Shown: piece by piece, positions 1-11,292 of the stretch
Position numbering within the stretch: position 1 is the first letter of the stretch
Layout: the number at the start of each line of letters is the position of its first letter
Assembly (NCBI GenBank): GCA_038049695.1
Contig: CP142461.1
Location: 35,967,001 to 36,031,000 of the forward strand
DNA: 64,000 bases
From: Cinnamomum chago
Taxonomy: Eukaryota; Streptophyta; Magnoliopsida; Laurales; Lauraceae
Reading direction: 5' to 3'
Position numbers and translations under genes: made by a program
The notes under the pieces: model-generated
Database searches by the model: none
Seen by the model: only the letters and a program-made list of their open reading frames with translations
What the model was told of the DNA's origin: nothing

Positions 1-436
1 TATTAGTTGGACAAACTCAACTATAGTGTTGCTACAATTAGTAACTTGATGAATGTGTCAGCCAACTAATTTCATGTGCTTCTGGGCCTTAACTGCAAAA
101 AGAAATCAACCCCATGTTATATTAGAGCATCTCCAAGAGCTATTCCGTTTCTCCATATGCCTTTTAAAAAAATAAAGGCTTATGTGGCAAAAAAGGCATA
201 TGTAAATTTGGCATTTCACTTGGGCAACTTCAAAAGAGATGTCAAATTATTATTTTATTCTTTTTTCATTTAATCCTTATTTGCTTAATTACATATATCT
301 TACTTATATATAATGGGATTTGGTATGATTTAAATGTTATTAAAGTAATAAATTATTAAAAATTAAAAAATGCACAAATTGTACTTGAAACCCTTTTTTC
401 ATTGAAAATGTAAAATCAAATTACATAATATTATAG

Positions 437-1766
437 TCAATCACAAGCTTTTTCATATTGACCTTGGAAATGCCATAGGTGCTCCACCAGATCGGCTTGG
501 TGTTGAGAATGTGTTCTCTTGTCACGAATACGCAAGTAGTTTTGAATGAAATCCTGAAATTCTATAGTGTGGTCACATGACACAGGAAGGTCACTGCATT
601 CACCCTCTCGTGCATTGTAATCGGGTGGAAGACTTTGATCGCATTCATCTTCGATAATCATGCTATGCATTATGATGCATGCCTTCATTATATGCCGAAG
701 TGTTTGTCGATCCCAGAAACGAGCAAGCCCACGAATAATTGCAAAACGTGCCTGTAGCAATCCAAACGCACGCTCCACATCCTTTTTTGCGGACTCTTGA
801 GCTGTAACAAAATTTGTTGCCTTTGGCCCATTAGGACATGGAATTGTTTTGACAAATGTCGCCCACGATGAATATATGACATCAACAAGATAGTAACCAG
901 TTGTATATTCATGACCATTGATTAAGTAGTTGGCAAAAGGAGCTCGGCTTTTAGAGAGGTCGGTAAATATAGGAGATCGATCCAACACATTGATATCATT
1001 GTGCGATCTCGGTAGTCCAAAAAAAGCATGCCATATCCAAAGATCATACGATGCCACGACTTCAAGAATCAAAGAAGGCTCGCAGTGGTCTCCACGAGCA
1101 TACATGTCTTTCCACGCAACTGCACAGTTCTTCCACTTCCAGTGCATACAGTCTATGCTACCTAACATCCCAGGAAACCCGCGTCTCTCACATTCTGATA
1201 ACAATCTTTCTATGTCAGTATTATTTGGTGTTCTCAAATATTCGTTTCCAAAAACATCAATGATCGCTTGAACAAACATTTTCAATGATTTTATAGAGGT
1301 ACTTTCAGCAATCCTCATGAATTGTCCACAGCATCCGCCGCAACTCCATAAGTAAGCATCCTCACTGTAGCTGTGACCTTTTGAAGAGCTGATAAACCAA
1401 GACTGCCTGCACAGTTTCTTTTTTGTTGAAAGTATGGTCACGAGCCTCCACTGCATTTACAATTCAAAGAAAAAGAGGTCTGCACATTCGAAACCTCCTT
1501 CGAAATTGAGAAGCAGTGTAGACAGGGTTTTCACTGAAGTAGTCATTGTATAGCCTGTGATGTCCTAAGATTCGTCCTCTGTGGATGACTGTGTGACCTT
1601 GAATAGAACCACGATGCACTCTCGTTCTCCTTCGTAAGTTTTCTCTTTCTTCTTCCAAAGCAACCTTACACAACATCTGCAACTCTTCATCCGAATCGGA
1701 ATTTATAACGGTATGCCATAGCTCATCCGTCGTGTCAGAAGAGGAATCAGTATCATTTTGAGACAT
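437..1766 (-). pseudogene. Harbinger transposase (DDE_Tnp_4), damaged
   Basis: The coding region starts at the ATG at 1764-1766 (MSQNDTDSSSD) and ends at 437. The family enzyme cuts and pastes the element with a DDE catalytic triad. Visible motifs are GSIDCMHWKWKNC (first Asp), GLPRSHNDINVLDRSPIF (second Asp) and ESAKKDVERAFGLLQARFAI (Glu), followed by the usual KACIIMHSMIIEDE. The first part ends at RRRFRMCRPLFL with an in-frame TGA near 1464 where related transposases continue straight into IVNAVEA. The conserved stretch LGLSALQKVTATVRMLTYG (about 1325-1400) lies in another frame, and the frame changes again just before MRIAEST near 1320. I therefore count one stop and two frameshifts. The catalytic half after that point is intact for about 290 residues. 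Confidence 0.9.
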
Positions 1767-2057
1767 CTCCGAAGTGATGAACCAAAGATTTTCTTATTTT
1801 GGGATGAAGAGAAGTAAGAAGTTGTGGTGTAAGAATTTTTTCCAAAATGGTTTGTATATATGAAATATTCCAACGGCTAGTTTTCTCCAACGGCTAGTTT
1901 CCTCCAACGGCTATAAAATGGTTAGTGAAATGACAACTTTATAAAACTAATTCATTAATTAAAATAAAAGATACATATTAATTATAAAATACAATACAAT
2001 TCAGAAACCACCACCTAACCCTCCTCTCAGAATTTCAAGTCTTTTTTTAGCATAATA

Positions 2058-2994
2058 TTATTGTTGCTCCTCAGACATATTGGACGTATCCATACTCATG
2101 ATTTCCATCTCCATATGTATTTTCTTTAATTTCACCTTCTTCTCATCTTGCTCTATTTTTTGCTTAAGAAGCTCTAATTTTTTTTTCATCTCTTTCCTTT
2201 TTGGCATTCATCATTTTTTTAATGAGATCTGCAACAAGTATGGGCTCGTTGATAGTGGTTTGTTTCATCTTTCTTTTCTCAGCCTTTCTGCCTGGTGGTC
2301 TCGTCATGGGATCATAAGCATTGTTAATTGTCTCATCCTCCTCAATATTTATGGGAGTGCTTGGATCAGAAGATAATGAGTAGGCAGAAGTTGAAGATTT
2401 TGCTCTTTTTACGGATGTCTTCTCTAGTACTTGATGCTGCAGTTGTATCCACTTTGGTTTGTGCCTCAACAAGATCCAAACATGGTCCAAGGTGAATCTT
2501 GATCCATGTAGATGTTCGTAAATTTTTTTTGCTTCTGCAATCTGAAAATTAAATGAAAGCTCAAATTAAGAAAAAAAATTCACACACACACACATATATA
2601 ATTTTACCTTATCTTGTTCATTCGTGCTACTTTGATTTCTGGAAATCAATATGGCAAGACATCCACAAAATTTGTTGACAGAAGCTTGAATCTTTTGCCA
2701 TTGTTGTGACAACATTTTGTCTGTTGGATCACTGGGAAATTGCTTATTGTTGTGATAGTATTCTCCCACTCGTTCCCAAAAAGCCCCAAGTTTCTGCTTG
2801 CTTCCATGCACAGCATCCAATCTGGTGTTCAACCACGAACCGATGAGAAGACGGTCATCTTCTATACTGAAGCCGGCACCTCGACCAACGACCTTTTTGT
2901 TTGGGGCATTATCAGTAGGGAGTTCAGATGCCTCAACGAAAGATTGTGAATATTGGGTAGAAAAATTAGGAAATTGAGAGAATTGAGAATCCAT
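2058..2994 (-). pseudogene. Harbinger ORF2, Myb/SANT-like (NAM-associated) protein
   Basis: This is the accessory DNA-binding protein that PIF/Harbinger elements need together with the transposase. Exon 1 (2608-2994) encodes MDSQFSQFPNFS..., then a trihelix/Myb-like domain (GFSIEDDRLLIGSWL, AFWERVGEYYHNN). An intron at 2542-2607 has GT and AG ends in phase 0. Exon 2 resumes IAEAKKIYEHLHGSRFTLDH and runs through the proline-rich middle with PPGRKAEKRK to a lysine/glutamate-rich coiled tail. In that tail a run of nine A's near 2180 is one base too long. Without the extra base the frame continues KLELLKQKIEQDEKK to MSEEQQ and the TAA at 2058. The gene is thus one homopolymer slip from open. It is oriented like the transposase, about 290 bp upstream of it on the minus strand. 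Confidence 0.85.
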
Positions 2995-3711
2995 AGTGTG
3001 AATGAGGAAAAAAAGACTTCAAACACTCATAATTTATAGATATCCAAGCTCAAAAGTTTCACAAATTTTCACAATTTATAATTACCCATTAAAATTAAAA
3101 AAAGTAAAAAAAAAATGCAACTGCTATAAATCTGGCCGTTTACGTTCACTGTTGACTAACCATCCTCTTCAAATGCAATATCTCTGATGAAGTCTACTGT
3201 TGACTAACGACTATAAATCCAACGGGTTGAACCACTTTATATTATTATATTAAAAAAAAAAAAACAAATGAAGTCTACTTTTTGGTATGCCAAAAAAGGC
3301 ATACCAAGGCATATATTAAATGCCAGGTGGATTTACAGCCTCTGTTGGAGGACAACTTGCATCCCATTTTGTACCGTTTGACGTCATATCAACACTGAGT
3401 TGGACAAAAGGCATACCTATTGGAGATGCTCTTAGAAATTATAATCCACGACAACTTATAATAGATCAAAACTAGCCTCATGCTTTCTCCATCAATTACT
3501 AGGCTAATTGAAAGTCTAGCATTTAAGACATGTTTGTGTAATGATTCAAAAAAGGCATTCTGCAAACTTTTATGCTCTTTTCTTTTTGAAAAAAAAAAAG
3601 CCCTTTTTTCTAAAAGAAAGTACATATATTCCAAAAGAAGTAAAGAATAAATGAATAGGTGAAAGCAACTCCACTCACTTGCCGAAAGCCCACCTTTGAA
3701 AACCCCCTCTT

Positions 3712-4330
3712 TCTTTAGAGAATCTTATTAATTTTCACATATGGCCCTTCAAAATCTCTAAAAGCCATTTATTCTAGGAGTGTAATGGTTCGGTTAACTG
3801 TTCATTTTGGTTGAACCGTTAACCGAAACGTAACAGTATTCGGAAAAATCGTTAAAAACCGAACTACGGTTAACTGTTAAAAACCATAACCAAACCGTAT
3901 CCAGAAAATCTGTTAAAAATCATTTTGTCCAGTGTATACTTACATTTAGAATTATATACATATTTCATTTAGGCCCTTTATTTATTTTTTTATTAGTATA
4001 ATGGTATGGTTAACCGTATACCGGTTAATACGGTTCGGTTCGATTAATAACCTTGAGTCAATATTGAAAACCGTAACTAAACCGTGAAGTACGGTTTTTC
4101 GATTTTAATAGTCGTTAACCGTAATCGAATCGTGGAACACGGTTATTAACCGCGATACAGTTCGGTTAGATGGTTTTTTTATTTTTTTTATACCCTTACT
4201 TTATTCTTTAGAAAATTTTGTGAATTCTTACATATGGCCCCTCCAAAATTTCTAAAAACCTATTTTTTCTTTAGAAGATTTTTTAATTTTTTACATATGG
4301 ACCCCCAAAACTCTTAAAAATTTTACTAAA
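3712..4330. repeat. Three-copy ~62-bp minisatellite, split by a hAT element
   Basis: The unit begins TCTTTAGA and contains ACATATGGCCC, then CAAAATTTCTAAAA. Copies start at 3712, 4205 and 4268. After removing the inserted hAT element and one target copy, the spacing between the first two is 61 bp, against 63 bp for the next pair, so all three were one tandem array before the insertion. Confidence 0.75.
3775..4198. mobile_element. hAT-type MITE rich in CGGTT/AACCG
   Basis: The termini are TAGGAGTGTAA and TTATACCCTTA, imperfect inverted repeats of the common plant TAGGGGTG hAT type. The flanking 8-bp sequences ATTTATTC (3767-3774) and CTTTATTC (4199-4206) match at 7 of 8 positions, as expected for a hAT target duplication. 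The 424-bp interior is packed with GGTTAAC/CGGTTCGG words on both strands and has no reading frame. Confidence 0.72.
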
Positions 4331-7300
4331 TATTTTGAAAACTTCATCCATTTTTCATGTGGGAGGTTTTTTCTACATTGTGGCCACTCAAGAAAGAATA
4401 TTGGCGTCTGCCCCGAACTACACCCCAACTGAACTCCATGAGAGTGTGAGACACAACCTAGACGGAGGCAAAAAACACAACACCCACAAAACTAACATGT
4501 ATTCTCTATTTTCATTCCCCTTTCAACTTGGAGAAAGTGACTGCAAAGACATTAAAGAAAAAAGAACAAATTATAGCTAAGATCTGGGTCACAAGCCTTC
4601 CCAATCTTCTAACTTTGAATCTCTAAGCCCATGGAAAAGGAGCACCCTACAAAGGACGGTAGAGTCAGAGAATAATAATATATGGCTTGCACTTTGCCGC
4701 ATCAAATAGGAGCACAAAAGCTGCTTGAAATATGTCTTCAATTTGTACTTCCATTTCTCTTCATTTAAATATATAAATTGTTGACCACCTCCTTGGACAT
4801 GTAAATCAAACCAAAGTACTCATTCAAAGGCCATATCGACATATCATTTAGGCACAAATAAACATGATCATGCGTAATCGTAAATACAAATGAATCATTT
4901 ACATATATAAACCACTGCAGATAAACTATACCATAGTGGGACCCTATCTAAGTATAGCAATTAATGAAAACTGGCCTGCTAGCCCAAGAATGGACTCCCC
5001 GGCTGACACGCCCAACTTAACTCCCAACCTTAACCTGCAGCCATTAACTCATTCACGTTATTTTCAGAAAATGACTACATGAAGTAGTTTTCAATTAAAG
5101 CCATACATTAAAAGCTGGGATGCATTATCATGTAATGAAGGCACCGGCATTGATTTCTGTGGGGACACTGTAAAATTTTTTTTTTGTCAATTAGTAGCCT
5201 TTTACCACGTGCACGGGAGACTCAAAAGGATTACTAATTTTTATTGTCCACGCACACGAATTTATTGGGCCTCGAGGCTCGAACCACAGTGGTCAGTAAA
5301 AAAGGCTTTTATTAGGGGTCCGAACTCCGAATTAATTACTGGATAACGGCAAGGATGTCTGACTCTGACTTTTCATTTAATGAACGTGGATCGTACAGTG
5401 CTCAGTGTGCAGAGCATCCAATGAGTCCGGACTCTGGATAGTAACCCTATTGTCTCTTTTGGCCCTTTTAAGTGGGTTCGATAATTTATATTCCTTCCAC
5501 TGCCATATTCTGAAAATTTGTTTTTGATAAGAGTTTATCTCATATTTATAGATTATTCAGATTATTGATAATGTAATTAGCACAATGTTATGTTTCAAGT
5601 GTGGTTGTAAGTTTTCTTTCATTTCTAACCTTGTATTGTGCTTGGTTTGCATTGGTATAATCATTTTATACCTTCACCATTGTTCCGCAAAATTTCAGTC
5701 CTCCCACCAATTTTTTTTTTCTTTTTTTGAATATGGGCTGAGTGATGATAGTCTCACCAAAAAAAAATAAAAAAATTTGGATGATAGTACTGGGCGACAC
5801 TATGTCACCATGCACTGATATATTTTCACTTTTTTTTCACCCACTTTTTCTTCTTTTTTTTTTTCTTTCCATTCGTCTGTATAATTTTTCTTAAAAAAAC
5901 ACTATATCAAATCGCATTGGATCAACTCACCTCGCCATTTTCAAACATCTCAATGACAAGTATGTGCGGAGATGATGATAAAATCATAGTTACAATAAGA
6001 TACATGTTGCAATAGATGAAATGATGGCTTGTCCCATATACCCATGAAGGAGAAGACGGTCTTTACCTACATGGAAGAGATATTCCGGGCTCATTCTTCA
6101 ATTTCTCCTCTTGTATTTATGATCTTTTATCCCAAGAAGGGTCATAGAGGTTTGTTCTCCACACACTTTCTTTGATGGATAGTATTCAAAGTGTATTCTT
6201 TCAATAATTGAAGATAGACAGGGCACCAAAAGTGTATGGTGCGCAGCAGTCTATTTTTTAACAAGAATAGGAGAACGAAGGGAGTTTTAGATTTTAAGAA
6301 AATCAAGTAGAGCAACGTTAAGCTTTACACCTGCCAAATACGAGTGATGCTAGCATCGCACCCCTCGTATTTAAAAAAAATCAAATGGGGTCAGACATAC
6401 CCTATTTATGTGGCCCGAAGTATGGTCCTTTTTCGTGCAATGACCAACTCACGGGTTTTTTTTCCTTTAAAATCCTCTAAGTTTTAACTTGTTACCCATA
6501 AAAAAAAAAAGACTATCTTATGTCTCATTAATTATATAGTGAAAATTTCAAAAGTTTATAAAACTTTTGGCCCATTTTCAAAAAAGGTATATGAAGATTT
6601 GGGTATTTCATAAAAGTATAAAAGTTATACAAAATTCTTTCAATCAAGCCCTTGCCATCAATTTTTTGAGAAATAACAAAAATACCCTCCCCATATGAGA
6701 AACTTTTTTTTTTCTTAATATTTTTCCTCCCTAAAACTAGCCATCTTGATTTCGATGATCATAACCATTTAATTAAGGTAGTTTTTTAGTCATTTAGAAT
6801 TCTCTATTCTTAACCATCCACGCATAAATGCAGTTGAAGCGGGATCCACTAGGTCATTTGTGTTGGACTTTGATCTTTAAAAAAAAAAAATTTATTAAAT
6901 AAAAATTAAAAAAAATAAAATAAGAGTATTTTTGTCATTTCTCAAAAAAAATTTTTATGGAGAATACTTGATTAAAAGAAATGTGAAAAGCTTTTGTAAC
7001 TTTTTTTTAAAAAATTAATTATATATGTACATTAAAAATGTCATTAATCCCGTGCTCAATCCTATTGTGATACCAACTACTAGTAATGTAAAATTTGGAG
7101 ATATGGCACCGAGGACAACTTCCATTTTTAAAGATCTACACATCCCATTGAAATGAAGTGTGTGGGTGACGTGGATTATTTGATTTCACTTGCTCCCATC
7201 AGCAGATAGCAACAGGTTGAGCTAAATGGTTGACTTGCCTGACCCACTTCTATTTAGAGGGGGTTTGGTAATGGCTTTGTCTGATTTTCAGGCGGTTGGA

Positions 7301-7471
7301 TTTATGAATTGTGATTTTGAGTGGGGATTTTGGGTGAGTTGATAATTTGGTTGCCTGCACTATCCCATGCCATTTATAAGTATTTTTAATTTCTTTCCCT
7401 TTCTAATGGGCTCTAGAACACATATCATGGGTAGTAAAGTGGGTGGTTCGAAGATGATAATCTTAAGTGTG
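4331..7471. other. Gene-free AT-rich stretch
   Basis: I find no coding region, RNA gene or complete transposon here. The sequence has many A and T homopolymers, for example around 5160-5190, 5700-5880 and 6490-6900. Open frames are short, without recognisable motifs. The first part (4335-4580) has an 81-codon open frame that I do not recognise and do not call. Confidence 0.5.
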
Positions 7472-7700
7472 TTTTTTTGTTTATATCGGAGGGTTCCCAA
7501 CCTTTTGGGCTAAACTAATCCCTTCAGGCGAGCGTAGAGGGAAGCCGGATAAACACCCTTATGGCCTTAAGATGGTAGTACTAGTGGACTCAACATTTGA
7601 TTCCTAAAGAAGGGGGGAACCGGGGGTCGATACTAAGACATCTAGATCCGGAAGAGGGAGGAACCGTGGACCTGACCACTCGGCCAACCCCTTGGGGTTA
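7472..7700 (-). mobile_element. tRNA-derived SINE, Leu/Ser-like head
   Basis: Read on the minus strand it begins CCCCAAGGGGTTGGCCGAG (a tRNA Leu/Ser-like box A), passes a degenerate box B (GGTATCGACCCCCGG), and ends with the family tail GGGTTGGGAACCCTCCG and an A-rich stretch. Flanking sequences AATCTTAAGTGTG (7459-7471) and AATTTTAAGTGAG (7701-7713) match at 11 of 13 positions and are probably an aged target duplication. Same subfamily as the copy at 22325. Confidence 0.78.
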
Positions 7701-7713
7701 AATTTTAAGTGAG

Positions 7714-10433
7714 GGTTGTGCTTCCCAAATCCTCTTACACAATTAAGAAGCATTATTTTAATTATAATATCGAAAAGCAAAAAATTTATATTATAAAATC
7801 CAATGAGACTTGACCTGTGCATGACATGATCAGAGAGTGAGGAAGGCGCAAATGAGAGTACCATCTTCATCTTGTCCACTTGCCTGAGAGAATTAGGGGC
7901 TTGATTAGGCTCATTTGTATCATATTCTCTGGCCCAAACTTTAATAAGGGTGATTTACAATAATGAATTGGTCATGTTTTAAACAAACAACTATGTACTT
8001 CAAATAAAATCAATGCAGCAGTATGGTCGCTGTGTATAAAGTCAAAGTTGGCCTAATATCAATAACTAGGCATGTGATGTGAAATGAGTTAGATCCATCG
8101 AAGTTGGGTAGGAAAATCCTATTTGAAGTAGAGATGTGAGACATATTTCTCTTTTATTTTCTTTTGATGAGATCTCTTGAAATATTGGGTGGTATTAGAG
8201 TGGTTGGAGTTTCAAAGTAAACTCTTTAGTTGACTCAATTTGACTATATAAGACCGTTGATGATAGACTTTCTTAAATTTTACATCAAGCAAACACTAAT
8301 TACTTGCTTTTTTGTATTGAAATACATAGAAATTGAATAACATTTTCTTTTAAGAAAATATAATCAAAACAAGATACATTTGAAGCTCATTTTTTGGAAA
8401 TTAACCTTTGATCTTCAACAAATTAACAGGGCATAGGTTTTAAATCTCTCAAGAACTTTCTAAGTAAGAAATTAGTAAAGAAAGATGACATTACTCAAGA
8501 TTAAGACCCAATTTGTACCAAATCCCTTGCTACACTTCCTTTTCTTGAAGGGCTTTGACATCCTAAACAATTGAGCTAGTTGATGGAGTTATCATTTCTA
8601 TATTTAATGATGAGTTTCAGTCTATTTCATTTGAAAAATCTTGTATAGCTATTCTTTTCTACGATGAGGCCATTGAGAATTTTCAAAAATATGAGATCCA
8701 GTATTTGGATTTTGGCTTATTGGTAAACCCTTATCACAATCATGTATTTCTCAAGTATAGCAAGTGTTAAAAATCCCATGAAAAATGACCCTCCAAAATT
8801 CATCTCTTGTTTAAGGACTTGCCCGTTGACTTATTTTATATAGAGTCTCACACCAGATTAGTCTACTAGCTACACATGGACCTTAATGGATGGAATTGGC
8901 CTGGAAGCTTTAAGTCACATTGAGGAGGGTCTTTTTTTGCAATTTATTAGGCTTTACCCGACCTCACTCGATTTCTTATTGGACCGAGTCGGATTGCTTC
9001 TGGGCAAGGTTGACCTAATCCCTTATTAAGTCGAGTAAGAATGCTTATGAGCCAAGTTGGACCATATTGACTTAGAGGTTGAATCATATTGCTTCTGAAT
9101 AGTTGAATTCTTACAACTCCGATAATAAAAAGAAAAACCTCAAAATGCTTCAAAAATGTTAATTAATGTGATCATAAAAGAATTTTTCCACATATGCAAA
9201 TTCTTCCAAAAAATCTCTCGAAACAAACACTCCCCCTAAACCCTTTCAATTCAAATATAAGAATCTATGAATAAAGAGCTCACTACCACACTGGAGCTAG
9301 AAGAGAGTTTATCCGGTTTTTTTTTAGGTCCGGAGGGATTAGTCAAGTACAAAAAATTAAAAACTCTCTTAAAAGTAAAAAAAATAAATAATAATAATAA
9401 TATTAGTAAAAATATAAAATTAATTGACATCCCTTTTAAAAGTTAGCCCCATTCATTTGTTTGGGTTAGTATTTTAATAGGCTGGCAGGAGTGGGACTTT
9501 GAAAAATCCGCAGCTCCAAAAGGTCAGAATGACAGCAGTGTTTTGTCCGCGGCCCCAATAGATCCGTCACAATCAACGGGAGCGGGAGGGTCGTTTGCCG
9601 TCTGGCACGTCGTTTTCTCTGGTGTCGTATTATGCTCTCTTCCTATTGGAAAAAAAAAATTAACGGCAGTGTCGGCATGTAACGGAGACCTACGAAGTCT
9701 ACGACCTAAAGAAAAAAACACGACAAAAGAAATGATACGTTAGACCCAAACGTCTGTAGCAATTAATATTAGAACTTACATGATGAAACGTCAAAACTTA
9801 CGGTTCCTTCTTTTTTATTTAATGAAAAAGAATAGGGTACCAATCCTTAACCCTGACCTCTCATACAACCACAATCACAGAGATAAAGAATTTTGGTATA
9901 ACTTATGTTATTTTAGATTATCTAAGCAGTTTGGATTTACAAATGATCCTCTTATCCTGTGTTTAAAACTGCCCCAAATTTGGAGGGTGTGAGTTTGTGT
10001 GAGTTTAACATAGCATGGCATGTGGGCCGTGTGGGATTGTACAAGGTGTGGATTAAGTGATAGAAAGTTCAAAGCACAGCTACGTAATAAAGACATGCAA
10101 TTTAATTTAATTAGTCCAAACAATTGCTCGAGTGCCCACAAGATTTGTAAAAGACATGTTTTGGCTCAGCCCGTTTGATTAAAGGAACAGGCTTGAGTCT
10201 GAAGTTTACGGCCCATGTCGGGCTTGGGACGGTGTTTTTAGAGTTAGGTCGGGCCTAGATATGCCTCAACCCGGTCTAGCCTAGCCCATGAACACCCCTA
10301 GTCAAAGATCGCATGGATATCCACATCATAAACAAAAAGAAAAAAAAATTTAACGGTTTGGATTTACAAATGATGTAACCCTTTGTTTAAATCATCTATA
10401 ACTCATGGGAGTTTTTCCCCTAACGGGTGCATA
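7714..10433. other. Gene-free stretch with a CpG-rich patch and a hAT-like end
   Basis: No gene is supported. Between about 9545 and 9745 the sequence is unusually rich in CpG (CCGCGGCC, CGTCGTTTTC, TCGGCATG) against an AT-rich, CpG-poor background. At 10180-10300 there is a GGCCC/GGGCC-rich piece ending GGGTGTTCAT-type sequence (ATGAACACCCCTA on the plus strand), which looks like one end of another hAT-like MITE. I cannot find its partner end. Confidence 0.45.
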
Positions 10434-10972
10434 TAGGGTTGCAAATGTGTATCTGATTCTCCAATTACCCGGAAGTTCCGACCCGCAAAAAACTGAGTCT
10501 GGAACCTATTTTAGGTTCCGATTCATAAACGGGTCTAGATCCGAAACTTGATTTAGATTCCAATTGATAAACGGGTTCGGTTCCGGATCCATATAAGTTC
10601 CGACCTGTGGACCCGACATTTGAGCCCTTGATATTATAAATTATATCTTAAAATGAACTTCTTCTTCTTCTTTTTTAACATTTTTATGTATAATACTGGA
10701 GGTAATAAACTTGATGCACTGTTATAAGTTGAATGATATGCTTATTTTAATTTTTTAAAAAATGAAGTATACAGAAAAATTAAAATCAATTTTGAAACTA
10801 GATTTCAATCCTCTATGTAGACTCGGTTATAGGTTTTCCTATCGGAACTGGGTCTGGAACCAACAAAACAGATTCTGAGTTAAGATCCTATCGGAATTGA
10901 AACTGTCATTTAAAAAAGGGTCCGAGTCCAACCACTATGGTTTCGATCAAGAACCATCCCATTTGCAACCCA
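10434..10972. mobile_element. Likely hAT-like MITE
   Basis: The ends are TAGGGTTGCAAATG and CATTTGCAACCCA, an inverted repeat of about 12 bp. The interior is made of repeated GGTTCCGA/TCCGGA words (about 10470-10610) followed by AT-rich sequence. No clean 8-bp target duplication was found, and the right part has been caught in a tandem duplication, so the family call is tentative. Confidence 0.55.
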
Positions 10973-11292
10973 ACGTGCCCGGCTGGCACCAAAGGCAGGA
11001 TCCCTCTAAATTTCATGGGATCCCATGTTAAGCATAGCATCAATTTTGAAACTAGATTTCAATCCTCTATGTAGACTCAGTTATAGGTTTTCCTATCGGA
11101 ACTGGGTCTGGAACCAACAAAACAGATTCTGAGTTAAGATCCTATCGGAATTGAAACTGTCATTTAAAAAAGGGTCCGAGTCCAGCCACTATAGTTTCGA
11201 TCAAGAACCATCCCATTTGCAACCCAACATGCCTGGCTAGCACCAAAGGCAGGATCCCTCTAAATTTCATGGGATCCCATGTTAAGCATAGC
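10785..11292. repeat. 254-bp tandem duplication
   Basis: The segment starting ATCAATTTTGAAACTAG at 10785 is repeated head to tail from 11039, with only a handful of substitutions (for example TCGGTT against TCAGTT, and CGTGCCCGGC against CATGCCTGGC). The unit spans the right half of the preceding MITE plus about 66 bp of flank, so it is a local duplication after that insertion. The high similarity points to a recent event. Confidence 0.88.

Larger units (their letters stand above)
125..3431 (-). mobile_element. PIF/Harbinger DNA transposon, nearly complete
   Basis: The element is bounded by terminal inverted repeats: GAGCATCTCCAAGAG at the left, and at the right CTATTGGAGATGCTC, which reads GAGCATCTCCAATAG on the other strand (14 of 15 match). 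Both ends are flanked by the 3-bp target duplication TTA (122-124 and 3432-3434), the TWA target typical of PIF/Harbinger elements. A second paired motif, TATGCCTTTT, lies just inside each end. Inside are the two genes expected of an autonomous member, a DDE transposase (437-1766) and a Myb/SANT-like protein (2058-2994), both on the minus strand. Clean ends and a perfect target duplication suggest a fairly young insertion, but both genes carry reading-frame damage, so this copy is probably not autonomous. Confidence 0.93.
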
